The notes under the pieces were generated by a model. That model had not been told where the DNA came from, ran no database searches, and saw only the letters and a list, made by a program, of their open reading frames with translations. From Io17-Chloro-G2 sp034420695 (GTDB lineage Bacteria; Chloroflexota; Dehalococcoidia; Lucifugimonadales; UBA3495): 64,000 nt of DNA. The DNA is taken from the NCBI GenBank assembly GCA_034420695.1, contig DAOULB010000014.1, forward strand, positions 30,884-94,883. The letters run 5' to 3'. Shown in pieces: positions 43,369 to 52,405 of the stretch (its first letter is position 1; the number at the start of each line of letters is the position of its first letter). A program made the translations under genes and the position numbers.

Positions 43369-43477
43369 AACGGAGATGAGTCTGGGTAGGATGCGCTCCG
43401 CCTGCGAGGCAGAGCGCTGTGCGGAGACATGGACGCGTCCTGCAGCGCAGCGGTGGGTCTCACCAATAGCCAGACCG

Positions 43478-44332
43478 TTAACGCCCGGCAATCCTCCGTC
43501 CCTCCTCCAAGCCTCTGGTAGTCGTTTCCGGTGACGTTATGATGATACTGAACCCCTGCTCCAGCCGCATGGGCACCTCGTTAGCGGTAGCCCCTGTTGC
43601 ACATGCTACTCCCGCATCCTTGCAAGTCTCCAAAATGCGCAACAGGTTGGCCTGCACCTCTGGGTGCCCCGCATTCCCCTTGTGTCCCATCGCCACCGAC
43701 ATATCTCCGGGCCCGGCCCAGATGGCTCCAATACCCTTCACTTCCCGCAGTATATCCTTCAGATTTTCTACGCCGTGCGGCTCCTCGACAATCCCCATCA
43801 GTAGCATGTTGCCGTCCGGGTCCAGCGGCCAGAGGTCCGCCGCGTCGTAATACTCTTCCGGGGGCAGCCCCCAGTAGCGCGGGGCCGTCCTGGACCACCA
43901 GCCCCTTTCCCCCGCCGGCTCGAAGTCCGCCGACCCCGGCACCTGCGGGTAGCGGGCCGCCACTACGGCCGCTTGCGCATCCTCCACCGTGTTCAGGTGC
44001 GGCAAAACCAACCCGTAAACTCCCGTATCCAACGCCTGCTTCAGCACCCACTGGTTCCGTTCCCGCACGTTTGGCGGCACCCGCACCAGCGGGACCGGGT
44101 CGGCCTGCAGCGACCCGCCGGCCGCAATCTTCCTGCGCGAAAGCAGGAACTGCAGCGACATTCTCAGCTTGTCGTAGTTGAAGTCCCGGTGCTCCATCTC
44201 GATGATGGTCATGTCGTAGTCCGAATCAGCTACGAACTCCAAGTCGTCCAAGTTCCCGTTCCACACCACCCCCGAGCAGAAGACGGGCTTGCCTTGCTCC
44301 AGCAATTCAATAACCTTGTTATACTTGGCCAT
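43478..44332 (-). CDS. HpcH/HpaI-family aldolase
   Basis: A 284-residue member of the HpcH/HpaI aldolase/citrate lyase family, metal-dependent enzymes that cleave or form 2-keto-3-deoxy acids. Visible parts are the acidic metal region IIEMEHRDFNYDKL, VRVPPNVRERNQWVLKQALD and IWAGPGDMSVAMG, all in family order. An insert with GERGWWSRTAPRYWGL is of the type found in the 4-hydroxy-2-oxo acid aldolases. The ATG at 44332 is chosen over a TTG two codons earlier because GGGAGGA then has proper spacing. It follows the PhnD-like gene by 28 bases on the same strand and is likely in its operon. Confidence 0.88.
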   Translation of the reverse strand: MAKYNKVIELLEQGKPVFCSGVVWNGNLDDLEFVADSDYDMTIIEMEHRDFNYDKLRMSLQFLLSRRKIAAGGSLQADPVPLVRVPPNVRERNQWVLKQALDTGVYGLVLPHLNTVEDAQAAVVAARYPQVPGSADFEPAGERGWWSRTAPRYWGLPPEEYYDAADLWPLDPDGNMLLMGIVEEPHGVENLKDILREVKGIGAIWAGPGDMSVAMGHKGNAGHPEVQANLLRILETCKDAGVACATGATANEVPMRLEQGFSIIITSPETTTRGLEEGRRIAGR

Positions 44333-44360
44333 CTTCAATCCTCCCTCTTCGCAGCGCGGC

Positions 44361-45152
44361 CTAGACCAGCCCCTCCGCCACCGCCGCGGCTTCGATCAAT
44401 TCCCACCCTTCCTGGACTCCCGGCACGAAGCTGCCGCAGGCTTCGCCCTTCAAGACCGCTCGTTCCACCTCGTCGGACCCGGTCACCGAAAGAAAGGCTG
44501 CTTCTATGTCCCTCGCCAGACCGGCCTCCATCTCCTGGTGAGTGGTGAAGCAACAATGACTGTATGGCGGACTTGACCAGAACACCCGGAGTTGCTCCCG
44601 GGGCAATGCGCCTTCCTCGGCCATTACCTCCATCGTCCTCTGGCTGACCGAGCCGGCGTCAAACTCACCGGAAACCACCCGCTCCACAACGTCCCGCTCG
44701 TCTGACCGGGTAGCAGACTCCCGCTGCTCGAAGAAGCTGGCTGCGGCTAAGTCCCTCGACGGGTCGAGTCCCGACTGCTTTAGCAGATAGTAAGGCACCA
44801 ACCCGGCCTGCTCCGAGCTTCGGCGGCCAAAGGCGAACCTTTTCCCTTTCAGGTCTTCAACAGTCAAAATGCCGGAATTGCTCTTCGCGATGAAGTGGGT
44901 AGTGAACCCAAGGTCTACGTCCCGCATCGCTATCACCTGGCAGGAATCCCCAAGAAGCCGCTTGATCTTTACATACCCCAAGGGCCCGTTCCAAGCGATG
45001 TCTATGTCCCCCTTTGTAAAGGCATCCACCATCACGTCGTAGTCGGAGTACAGCACCCAGTCCAAGTCTATTCCCCGGCGCCGGAACAAGACCTCCAGCC
45101 CTTGAAATACCTCCAAGTGAGCAACAGTTGCCGTGCCGCCTAACCGCACCAT
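44361..45152 (-). CDS. PhnD-like phosphonate/phosphate-type substrate-binding protein
   Basis: A 263-residue protein with the type-2 periplasmic-binding fold of PhnD/SsuA-like proteins: DIAWNGPLGYVKIKRL, STRSDERDV-like central region, and GSVSQRTMEVMAEEG. There is no signal peptide or lipobox, and no ABC permease or ATPase gene lies near, so it may act in the cytosol as an enzyme or sensor domain. GGGAGG lies six bases before the ATG. It precedes the aldolase on the same strand with a short gap, which hints at a shared pathway. The ligand is unknown. Confidence 0.82.
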   Translation of the reverse strand: MVRLGGTATVAHLEVFQGLEVLFRRRGIDLDWVLYSDYDVMVDAFTKGDIDIAWNGPLGYVKIKRLLGDSCQVIAMRDVDLGFTTHFIAKSNSGILTVEDLKGKRFAFGRRSSEQAGLVPYYLLKQSGLDPSRDLAAASFFEQRESATRSDERDVVERVVSGEFDAGSVSQRTMEVMAEEGALPREQLRVFWSSPPYSHCCFTTHQEMEAGLARDIEAAFLSVTGSDEVERAVLKGEACGSFVPGVQEGWELIEAAAVAEGLV

Positions 45153-45467
45153 GCTGAAGCCTCCCGCCGAAAGCGTCTCCCACGAGATTCAACTCGCTCC
45201 GTGAGGATTGTAATCCAAATAGACTGGAATTGGGGCACAGCTACTAAGAAGGCGCCTTTATGCCTTTTGATCTCCCCCCAGTCTGCCCATGTCGCTCCAC
45301 TATTGCAAAAACCCGAAAATCGGCCAAAACGAGTCGCAAAAACACGGGTATATCGTACCGGATTTCCTTTACAAAATAGGTAACGATGCTGGTAACAGTG
45401 GCGCTTCATTCGCTCCTTGGCGTTGACCTGCCCACTGTGGGCCAGTTGTTTGGGGGCAGTGCAGCAA
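45153..45467. other. Intergenic region upstream of the PhnD-like gene
   Basis: About 315 bases between divergent genes. It is noticeably A/T-richer around 45290-45370 than its surroundings. It likely holds the PhnD-like gene promoter. I found no gene or structured RNA. Confidence 0.45.
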
Positions 45468-45659
45468 ATGATAGACGACCGCGAATTTTACGACCTGAAA
45501 CGAAGGACCGAGAGGCTGGAAGAGGACCTCAAGTCGCTTAGGAAAGCAATGAGATTGCTGGCTAAGCATATCACCGGGGAAGAGGATCCCAGGGAGCGCA
45601 TACTTTCCTTCCAATCTGCTCCGGAGAATAAACCCCGTCCTCACCGCACCTGGCCCTGA
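45468..45659 (+). CDS. Small coiled-coil-like protein
   Basis: A 63-residue frame beginning MIDDREFYDLKRRTERLEED, with heptad-like Leu spacing that suggests a short coiled coil. The charged C-terminal tail ends with Arg, His and Pro. A GGGG run lies about ten bases before the ATG. The sequence is protein-like (amphipathic and charged) but has no recognised family. It stands alone between repeats, so confidence is limited. Confidence 0.4.
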   Translation: MIDDREFYDLKRRTERLEEDLKSLRKAMRLLAKHITGEEDPRERILSFQSAPENKPRPHRTWP

Positions 45660-46106
45660 CCACACGTCTGGGATGGACCCGGCATGCTGGCTCTTTCGTA
45701 CATTTAGGGAAAGTCTGAACAAGGACCATTCAAGAAACCCCTTCTCCCTTGATGGGAGAAGGTTGGGATGAGGGTGGACGGAAGTTATTCAGAGGTTCCT
45801 TGGGTAAGAACATTGGCAATCGGCCAACGGGTTGGTGTGCCCGGCCGGAAGTATTCCTGGATTGCAGGAAAGTCTGAAACCCCTTTGCTATATCGTGCTT
45901 AGCCTGTGAAAGACGACCCGGATACCCGGTGCGAAAACGGCGCCATATCACAGGCTGGGACTGGACCACATGCCCAAGCTTCGCTGTAACCATATCCCGG
46001 CAAAGACTGGGCTCTGCGGAACAGCCCGCTTTAGTGGCCGGGAGAAAAGGACCATGCATTATCTCTTCTCCCCAACCGTGCTGCGCCTGTCTCCAGGGTT
46101 GCCCCG
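45660..46106. other. Intergenic region with family B repeat
   Basis: About 450 bases. It contains the second family B repeat (45707-45778) and, near 45866-45890, a partial echo of its left part (GGAAAGTCTGAA then ACCCCTTT). No gene is seen. The remainder leads to the YbaY-like lipoprotein gene. Confidence 0.5.
45707..45778. repeat. Dispersed repeat, family B, copy 2
   Basis: Matches copy 1 (24641-24710) over about 70 bases, with the arms CTTCTCC and GGGAGAAG forming a better hairpin here. No T-run follows. Intergenic. Confidence 0.75.
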
Positions 46107-47270
46107 ATGAAGCTGACGCTTAAACCGCCGCTGCTTGTTACCGTTGGTGTCTGGGCCGTCCTGCTGGCAGCCACCGCCTGCGTGGGTGGACCAAGCCCGT
46201 CCAACTCTACCCTGGAGGTCCCCTCTGGCAGGAATCCCAACGCATCCGTATCCGGCGCCGTTACCTACAGGGAACGGCTGTCCCTCACCCCGGGCGCAAC
46301 CCTGCAGGTGGAGTTGAGGGACGTTTCCTACGCCGACGCCGCTGCTCCCCTCATAGCCCGCCAGACCATCTCAGACCCCGGCCAGGTCCCCATCAAGTTC
46401 AAAGTAGAGTACAACCGGAAGGACATCGATTCCCGGAACCTGTATTCAATCAGCGCCAGGATAATAGAGTCCGACGGTCGGCTCGCCTTTATCAACGATA
46501 CGGCCTACGAAGTAATCACCCGGGGCAACCCCGACAAAGTAGACCTGCTCCTTGTGCTTGTCCAGCCTCCACCGGATCCAAGCGGCGATGCCGGTTCGTC
46601 AGGAAGTGCCTGGGTGGAAGTTCCAGTCCCAGTGATTTCGGCCAATTTAATCCCTGATGAGACGGAGGCCCTCCTGCGGGTTGACTACTACCAGTCTTCC
46701 ATTGAAGGCTGTGCCCGGCCCGGCAATCAGGAACTTGAGGTGGACCGGCGCGATGTCATTATGCGGCTGACCCTGATGCAGCCTCCGCCAACTTCCTGGG
46801 GCATTCCCTGCCATGAGCAAGTGGTTGAACTAGACGCGATAGAGCCCATCCGAGAGAAACTGGAACATGGGCAGACCTACCGGGTCATTGTGAACGACAC
46901 CCGGACTACGACCTTTACTCTGCCCGAGCCCGGCCTTGGGCACACGTTCGTCACCGAGTCGGCCATCGAGAGCGCCAGGTTAGTGGTGCAAAAAGGCTCG
47001 CCGCATCAATACCGGTTGCTCGTCACTTCCGGTATGCCCAAGGGTAGTGGTTGCTCCCAGTTCAACGGCTACGAGATCCGTAGACCCAAGGGAAACACCC
47101 TGGAAGTGACCTTCACTCACCATGAGGTAGCAGACCCCTCAGTGTTCTGCATTGCCGACTATCCCGTCGTTGAAACCACGGTTCCCCTGGGGAGCGATTT
47201 CGAACCTGGCGTGGAATACACCGTCGTCCTGAATTCGGAAATCGAGCGGAAATTCACCGCCACCCAGTAG
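46107..47270 (+). CDS. Lipoprotein with YbaY-type domain
   Basis: A 387-residue exported lipoprotein: signal peptide with lipobox LAATAC at residues ~20-25. Residues ~45-155 match the YbaY domain (SGAVTYRERLSLTPGATLQV, IARQTISDPGQVPIKF, FINDTAYEVITRG), a beta-sandwich found in lipoproteins of unknown role. After a Pro/Ser/Gly linker, the C-terminal ~220 residues are beta-rich and not recognised, with two similar halves (each with a Cys pair region and an RVIVND or YTVVLNS ending). The start ATG has only a weak ribosome site. It ends 30 bases before a convergent iron-binding lipoprotein gene. Confidence 0.75.
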   Translation: MKLTLKPPLLVTVGVWAVLLAATACVGGPSPSNSTLEVPSGRNPNASVSGAVTYRERLSLTPGATLQVELRDVSYADAAAPLIARQTISDPGQVPIKFKVEYNRKDIDSRNLYSISARIIESDGRLAFINDTAYEVITRGNPDKVDLLLVLVQPPPDPSGDAGSSGSAWVEVPVPVISANLIPDETEALLRVDYYQSSIEGCARPGNQELEVDRRDVIMRLTLMQPPPTSWGIPCHEQVVELDAIEPIREKLEHGQTYRVIVNDTRTTTFTLPEPGLGHTFVTESAIESARLVVQKGSPHQYRLLVTSGMPKGSGCSQFNGYEIRRPKGNTLEVTFTHHEVADPSVFCIADYPVVETTVPLGSDFEPGVEYTVVLNSEIERKFTATQ

Positions 47271-47299
47271 CTCCTTACGTCCGGACATCTTCTTGCCCG

Positions 47300-48334
47300 T
47301 TAAGGAATGATGCCCACTTCCCGCAGCAGTTCGAGGGTTCCTCGGGCGTCGGTCAGGTCCCCCAAATCAACGTCCGGCGGCTCCAAGGAAGACAAAGCGG
47401 GTAGTCCTTCCGCCTGTTCCACCCCGTGAATCAGCGGGTACTCCTTGATTTCCTTGGAAAAATAAGTCTGGGTCTCCTCCGACAACAAGAACCCTACGAA
47501 CTCTTCCGCCCCCTTACGGTTATTGGAAGTCTTGAGTACCCCCGCGCCGGCCACCAGCATAATGGCTCCTGGGTCTCCTCCCTGCAGGAAGTAGTTTCGT
47601 GCCCCGAACCCGTCTCCTTCCTCTTCGAGGAACCTCAAAAGATAGTAGTGGTTGACAAACCCTACATCCACTTCACCCTTGGCGACCGCGGCTACTGTGG
47701 TCGAATTGTTTGGGTAGTCCCGCGGGTCGTTGGCATAGATGCCTTCAAGCCATGCCTTGGCAGCTTCCTCTCCTTCTATCTTCCTGAAGGCCGTAACGAA
47801 GGCCTGGAAGGATGAGTTGAGAGGCGCCCAACCGATCCGGTCCCGCCATTCAGGGGATGCAAAACCGGAAATCGAACCCGGAAGGTCCTCTCCCGGGTCA
47901 ACGGCCGAAGTGTTGTACACCACCGTCCTGGCCCGGCCCGAGGTGCCAACCCAGTCGCCCAGCCGGGAGCGAAAACCCGGCTCTACCTTGGAAATGGTTT
48001 CCTCCGGAAGCGCCGCCAAGACGCCCGCGGCCGACAGGCTCCCCAAGGAACCCGGGTCCTGCAGAAAAACCACGTCCGCCGGGCTGTTGTCCCCCTCTTC
48101 CAAGACCGTAGCCGCTATTGCCGAACTTCCCGCAAATTTGACCTGGACGTCCAAGCCGGTCTCTTCGATGAACCTGTCCAAGACCGGCTGCACCAAGTTT
48201 TGGGAACGCCCGGAATAGACGGTGAGAGTTTCATCTCCACTACCGCAAGCAAGTGAAACTGCAATCGCCGCTGCCAGCAAGGCCGCGATCAACAGCGTCC
48301 CCAAGGCGGAAAACCTCAATCGAACTCCGGGCAT
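47300..48334 (-). CDS. Iron(III) ABC transporter substrate-binding lipoprotein (FbpA-like)
   Basis: A 344-residue lipoprotein: signal peptide with lipobox SLAC, then GSGDETLTVYSGRSQNLVQP, typical of ferric-iron-binding FbpA/FutA/SfuA proteins. RARTVVYNTSAVDPGEDLP, GWAPLNSSFQAFVTAFRK and VDVGFVNHYYLLRFLEEE follow in family order; the Tyr pair at HYYLL is the usual iron-binding site. The ATG at 48334 is chosen because GAGGAG lies about nine bases before it. No permease or ATPase gene lies next to it, so it must use a transporter encoded elsewhere. Confidence 0.92.
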   Translation of the reverse strand: MPGVRLRFSALGTLLIAALLAAAIAVSLACGSGDETLTVYSGRSQNLVQPVLDRFIEETGLDVQVKFAGSSAIAATVLEEGDNSPADVVFLQDPGSLGSLSAAGVLAALPEETISKVEPGFRSRLGDWVGTSGRARTVVYNTSAVDPGEDLPGSISGFASPEWRDRIGWAPLNSSFQAFVTAFRKIEGEEAAKAWLEGIYANDPRDYPNNSTTVAAVAKGEVDVGFVNHYYLLRFLEEEGDGFGARNYFLQGGDPGAIMLVAGAGVLKTSNNRKGAEEFVGFLLSEETQTYFSKEIKEYPLIHGVEQAEGLPALSSLEPPDVDLGDLTDARGTLELLREVGIIP

Positions 48335-49229
48335 TTTGTTACTCTCCTCTTGTTTGGACCTGAAAACAAGCATCGCTGGACGTGTCCGGACCCAAACCAC
48401 CTTCCGGCTCTTTTGGGCGCAGCCTGCCAGCGTCGTATCACCGCCTGTGAACCGCCCGGACCTCCGCCGAGATGCCATTCAAGAACTTCCAGGGACCCGT
48501 CCGTTTGCTTTGGGATGCCGTCGATTTCACTCTCTAAGGAAACAACCCGATGCCGCTCCCAACGGGACCCTTGGGTAACGAGCCCGTCGCCTGCAAGGGC
48601 CTCCCGAAAGTGCCAGGTAGTTGTGCAAGCAGCCGGTATCGAATATTTCCATTGTCACCACAGTGAAAAGCGTAGGTTCAGTTTTGACAAATATCTCCAA
48701 GCATTCCAAGGCCGCCAATATATACACGCATTCCCGGTTAATGTAAAGATGCACAATTCATAGCGATATATACATCCACCTTCTGGGAGTGCGCTCGTAC
48801 TGTTTACCGCTATGGCTTGGTAGAACACTGCAATCGGCTTGTCAGTTTAAGGTCTATGTCTTCGAATCTACGCTTCATCATGCACCTTTGGAGGAGTCTG
48901 ACGGAGTCAGGCAGAGCATCGCGTCCCAAGGTACAGACGCAAAAGGCGGCCAAATCCACATCTCGAAGAGCCCCCACTCTTCGGTGGGCATGGCCGTACC
49001 GTCAACCGTCGGAAGATGTCTCCGCCTCACTCCTTTGCCAACACCCTCTAAGCTCGTTCACTGTTCCCTCTCCTTCGGAAGCCCGCCTGCTTGCTCCCGC
49101 CAATCTCCCAATAGCCCTAGCCCTTTCCCTGTCCGGGCGGCCGGCATGATTGTGATTGGTTGCCGGCTATGCTAACGTTTGACAAATCCAGCAGTCCGGT
49201 CACCCGCAACCACTCACAGGAGGAGGCCC
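48335..49229. other. Long non-coding stretch before the LLM oxidoreductase
   Basis: About 900 bases between divergent genes. Frames at 48350-48763 and 48789-49175 have no family-like sequence and no ribosome site. A TATA-rich patch lies near 48718-48777. A G/C hairpin (CGAAGAG / CTCTTCG-like, near 48964-48983) is visible without a T-run. I see no known RNA; the region may hold degraded sequence. Confidence 0.45.
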
Positions 49230-50081
49230 ATGTCTGTCGGTCTCATCGTACCCCTGCCGGCCTATACCTTGGACCCGGCCTTCATTGCCAAGAAGGCCGA
49301 GGACCTGGGATTCGAGTCAATCTGGTACCACGAACACCCCATCCTGCCGGTCCACAGTGAAAGCCCCTTTCCCTCTACCGGAGGAGAAATACCCTGGACC
49401 TACCGGCACTTTACCGACCCTTACATGGCCCTTGCCATGGCCTCGGCCGTAACCAGCAAAATCAAGCTGTGCACCGGCATAACCTTGGTGCCGGAGCGGA
49501 ATCCGCTGCTTCTGGCCAAGGAGATTGCCGTGCTGGACCGTCACAGCAACGGCCGGTTTGTTTTCGGCATCGGGGCGGGATGGAACCGTGAGGAGACCAC
49601 CATGATGGGCGGCGACTTCGACCATCGCTGGACCCAGACCAGGGAGGCCATCGGGGCCCTCAAGGAGTTGTGGAATAACGACGAAGCCGAATTCCACGGC
49701 AGGTATTACGACTTTCCCCCGGTTTACAGTTACCCGAAACCTGTCCAGCAGCCCAATCCCCCGGTGCTGCTGGGCGGCAACGCCCCCAACGTGCTGCAAA
49801 GAGTGGCTCGTTGGGGTGACGGCTGGCTGCCCAACCGGGTTACCCCTGAGCGTATCGAAGAGGCCCGGAATATCCTCGACACTTTGGCTGCCGAGCGCGG
49901 CCGGGACCCTGCCTCCCTGACCATTTCCGTCTTTGGTCAGCCCCCCGACGTCACCCGGGACCAAGTGGATGCTTTTTTGGACGCCGGCGCCCTTCGGGTG
50001 GCGGCTTGGGCCAACCACTGTGATACAGAGCAGGAAATGGGAGACCAGTTGGAGCGGATGGCGGAGAACCTCGTTAGGTAA
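49230..50081 (+). CDS. LLM-class flavin-dependent oxidoreductase (probably F420-type)
   Basis: A 283-residue member of the luciferase-like monooxygenase superfamily, an (alpha/beta)8-barrel that binds FMN or F420. Diagnostic segments are KKAEDLGFESIWYHEHP, FGIGAGWNREE and PNPPVLLGGNAPNVLQRVAR. These are like the F420-dependent branch common in Actinobacteria and Chloroflexota. AGGAGGAGG lies just before the ATG at 49230, which fixes the start in a frame open from 49179. Next comes a lactonase-like gene on the same strand (83-base gap). The substrate is unknown. Confidence 0.9.
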   Translation: MSVGLIVPLPAYTLDPAFIAKKAEDLGFESIWYHEHPILPVHSESPFPSTGGEIPWTYRHFTDPYMALAMASAVTSKIKLCTGITLVPERNPLLLAKEIAVLDRHSNGRFVFGIGAGWNREETTMMGGDFDHRWTQTREAIGALKELWNNDEAEFHGRYYDFPPVYSYPKPVQQPNPPVLLGGNAPNVLQRVARWGDGWLPNRVTPERIEEARNILDTLAAERGRDPASLTISVFGQPPDVTRDQVDAFLDAGALRVAAWANHCDTEQEMGDQLERMAENLVR

Positions 50082-50164
50082 CAGCCCTATAGACCCGGCC
50101 CATAGACTTGGCAGCGCCTTGACATAAGAAGCCAAGCCATAAGAGGACAGCAGGAGGCCCAGCG

Positions 50165-51220
50165 ATGCCAACATTCATCTACGTGGCGGCCCAGGACGAC
50201 GACAAGGTGTCCATTTTCTCTATGGACGCTCAGTCGGGAGGCCTTACACTTCAGGAGGTGGAGACCGTCCCCGGCGGACCCTCTCTCCTCGCGGTTTCTC
50301 CAGACCGTTCGGTCATGTATGCCGGACAACGCAACGACCAGCTCATCTCCAGTTACAACATCGACCAGGCCAGCGGCCGCCTGACACTCACCGGCTCAGT
50401 CACGCCCGACTCCTCTGCATCGTATCTGGCCACCGACCGCACCGGGCGGTATCTCCTTTCCTCCTACTATCAGAGCGGCCATATCGCCGTACATCCCTTG
50501 GGCTCCGGCGGTGCAGTGGGAGAGGGACCGGTTGAGTGGATTGCCACCCAGGTCGGGGCCCACGCCATGCAGACCGACCGTTCCAACCGGTTCGCCTACG
50601 TTCCCCACATAGCAAGGCTCAACGACAACGTCTTGGAGCCGCCTCGCGACGCCCCAGGTCCAAACTCCATCTATCAGTACAAATTCGATGAAAGCTCCGG
50701 ACGCCTGAGCCCTAACGACCCGTTGGAATTGAAAATGGCATCCAACCTCGGGCCCCGTCACCTCACCTTCCACCCCACCGCGGACGTAGTCTATTTCTCC
50801 GACGAGCAGGGTTGCAGCGTCACGGCTTACAACCTGGACCAAGAGACCGGCGCACTTTCCCCCATGCAGACGGTCAGCACTCTTCCCACTGGAGTCTCCG
50901 TCCGGAATACCTGCTCCCAGATCCAGATTACTCCCTCGGGAGAATCCCTTTACGTCCCCAACCGGGGCCACAACAGCATCGCCGGGTTTTCGGTGGATGG
51001 AAGTGGACGCCTGACCCCTGTGGGCCACGCCTCAACCGAAGCAGTTCCCAGCGCCTTCAGCCTTGATCCGTCGGGCAGCTTCATATACGCCGCCGGCTCG
51101 GCCAGCGGCCTCTTGGCGTCATACCGGGTGGACCCGGCCGCTGGCGAACTCAGCCCGATTGATACCTGCCCGGTGGGCAACCGCCCTATGGCTGTGCTGG
51201 CTGTTGATCTGGGAAGTTAG
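50165..51220 (+). CDS. Lactonase-family seven-bladed beta-propeller (6-phosphogluconolactonase-like)
   Basis: A 351-residue cytosolic protein of the Pgl/YbhE lactonase family. Repeating blades contain SPDRSVMYAG, TDRTGRYLLSSYY, LGPRHLTFHPTADVVYFSDE, TPSGESLYVPNRGHNSIAGF and DPSGSFIYAAG. The conserved ARG/His region LGPRHLTFHP is typical. It could hydrolyse 6-phosphogluconolactone or another lactone; the sequence alone does not settle which. CAGGAGG lies before the ATG. A family A palindromic repeat starts seven bases after its stop. Confidence 0.88.
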   Translation: MPTFIYVAAQDDDKVSIFSMDAQSGGLTLQEVETVPGGPSLLAVSPDRSVMYAGQRNDQLISSYNIDQASGRLTLTGSVTPDSSASYLATDRTGRYLLSSYYQSGHIAVHPLGSGGAVGEGPVEWIATQVGAHAMQTDRSNRFAYVPHIARLNDNVLEPPRDAPGPNSIYQYKFDESSGRLSPNDPLELKMASNLGPRHLTFHPTADVVYFSDEQGCSVTAYNLDQETGALSPMQTVSTLPTGVSVRNTCSQIQITPSGESLYVPNRGHNSIAGFSVDGSGRLTPVGHASTEAVPSAFSLDPSGSFIYAAGSASGLLASYRVDPAAGELSPIDTCPVGNRPMAVLAVDLGS

Positions 51221-51227
51221 AGCCCCT

Positions 51228-51254
51228 TAGGGACAGGTTTGAAACCCGTCCCTA
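51228..51254. repeat. Palindromic dispersed repeat, family A, copy 3
   Basis: Core GACAGGTTTGAAACCCGTC, flanked by TAGG and CCTA: a near-perfect palindrome that keeps the GGTTTGAAACC centre of the other copies but has changed arms. Its right end supplies the stop codon of the minus-strand gene at 51252. Confidence 0.75.
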
Positions 51255-51671
51255 CCCCCGGCCCGACTTCCAGAGGTAGGCGCCGGTGGTGCCCAGAACC
51301 AGCGGATTTAAAGCAGACACCAAGTGCCAAACCACGTTGCGGGACTCGCTTACCGGCTCGCCTTCGTCCAGGAACAACAGGTCGAACCAGGCAGCGAAGA
51401 ACCAAATGGCCAAGGCCAGGGTCGCGTAGAAGGCTGCCCAAGCCGCCAAGTATTGACCGGGGGAGGTAATGGAACCACCCACTCTGCGCTTGTGCCAACA
51501 GACCACCGCCACCGAAATTATGATGCCCACGGCGGTGCAGATGTTCATCACCCGCCAAACTTCCGACGGAGCCAGTATGCCGGCGTAGAAGTCGTGGAAG
51601 ACAACCTGTAGGGTGTAAAGGACGGCGTACAGAAAAAGCGCCGCCCCTGTCAGCCGCTTCATCATGCGCAT
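51252..51671 (-). CDS. Four-helix membrane protein, paralog of next gene
   Basis: A 139-residue integral membrane protein with about four hydrophobic segments (ALFLYAVLYTLQVVF, ICTAVGIIISVAVVCW, a long one around AAFYATLALAIWFFAAW, and VSALNPLVLGTTGAYLW). It has no known domain. The upstream gene at 51687-52121 has the same layout and related endings (PLVLG-TG-LW), so the two are tandem duplicates. Its stop codon lies inside the family A repeat. Function unknown. Confidence 0.7.
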   Translation of the reverse strand: MRMMKRLTGAALFLYAVLYTLQVVFHDFYAGILAPSEVWRVMNICTAVGIIISVAVVCWHKRRVGGSITSPGQYLAAWAAFYATLALAIWFFAAWFDLLFLDEGEPVSESRNVVWHLVSALNPLVLGTTGAYLWKSGRG

Positions 51672-51686
51672 GGCTGGAAACCCCCG

Positions 51687-52121
51687 TCAGGACTGGAGTG
51701 ACCCGCGCCACAAGCGGCAACCGGTCACTCCCAGCACCAAGGGCAGCAACGTGTCCACCGCGGCCCAGATAACCCAGGCTTGGTGGTTCCCATCCAGGCT
51801 GTCTGGCCCCTGCGCCAGCAACGAGAACCAGCTGTGCAGAAACAGGATGGTAACGCCGGCCGTTATATAAAAGGCTGCGTTGACCTCCAAGTAGCGCCTG
51901 GTAACCGGTTCACCCGGGTCTCGCCCCCCCTCTTCTCGCTTGCTGGCATAGTTGAAAGCCAATGCCAGCGCCAGCCCGATCACCATCAGGATGTCCAGCA
52001 CTGACCACACAGCCACCACGTCAATTGCATCAGCCAGGAAAGAATTAACGGCGAAGAACACCGCCACAACAACGGCTATGCCAACCAAGTAGACTCCGGC
52101 CAGCTTCTTCACTCCTTCCAT
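51687..52121 (-). CDS. Four-helix membrane protein, paralog of previous gene
   Basis: A 144-residue integral membrane protein with four hydrophobic segments (YLVGIAVVVAVFFAVN, VLDILMVIGLALALAF, FYITAGVTILFLHSWF, VDTLLPLVLGVTGCRLW). AAAGGAGG lies seven bases before the ATG at 52121, which fixes the start; an upstream in-frame Met at 52148 lacks a site. It is 15 bases before the paralog at 51252-51671 and surely shares its transcript. No function is known, and the family is not recognised. Confidence 0.72.
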   Translation of the reverse strand: MEGVKKLAGVYLVGIAVVVAVFFAVNSFLADAIDVVAVWSVLDILMVIGLALALAFNYASKREEGGRDPGEPVTRRYLEVNAAFYITAGVTILFLHSWFSLLAQGPDSLDGNHQAWVIWAAVDTLLPLVLGVTGCRLWRGSLQS

Positions 52122-52370
52122 AAAGCCTCCTTTGCGTGCGTTTCCCACCCTGGGTGCCCTAGTGTAGTGCGGCTATGTAGAAATACCAGAATAACATAGC
52201 GGAACTTGTCCGTATGAATCACCTCAAGATCAGACGCTCTTCAATGATAAACGGCTGGCAACCGCTGAACGCGCCGCCCTGGTTGCGGCCCGCAACCGTG
52301 AGTCTCCCCAGCAAGCAGCTCCACAACTACCCTGAAAGTCCCGCCAGTTGTGGTGTTTTGAGACTGGTTC

Positions 52371-52381
52371 TGATATATAAT
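52371..52381 (+). promoter_or_regulatory. Candidate extended -10 promoter of the CDF gene
   Basis: TGATATATAAT contains both a TG-extended TATATA and an overlapping consensus TATAAT, 25 bases before the ATG. A good -35 is not evident. Confidence 0.4.
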
Positions 52382-52405
52382 TCGCTCGACAAATGGGAGT
52401 GTGTA

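Noticed and set aside
48350..49175. Two plus-strand frames before the LLM gene
   Set aside because: Ser/Pro/Arg-rich composition typical of chance frames in GC-rich DNA; no ribosome site.
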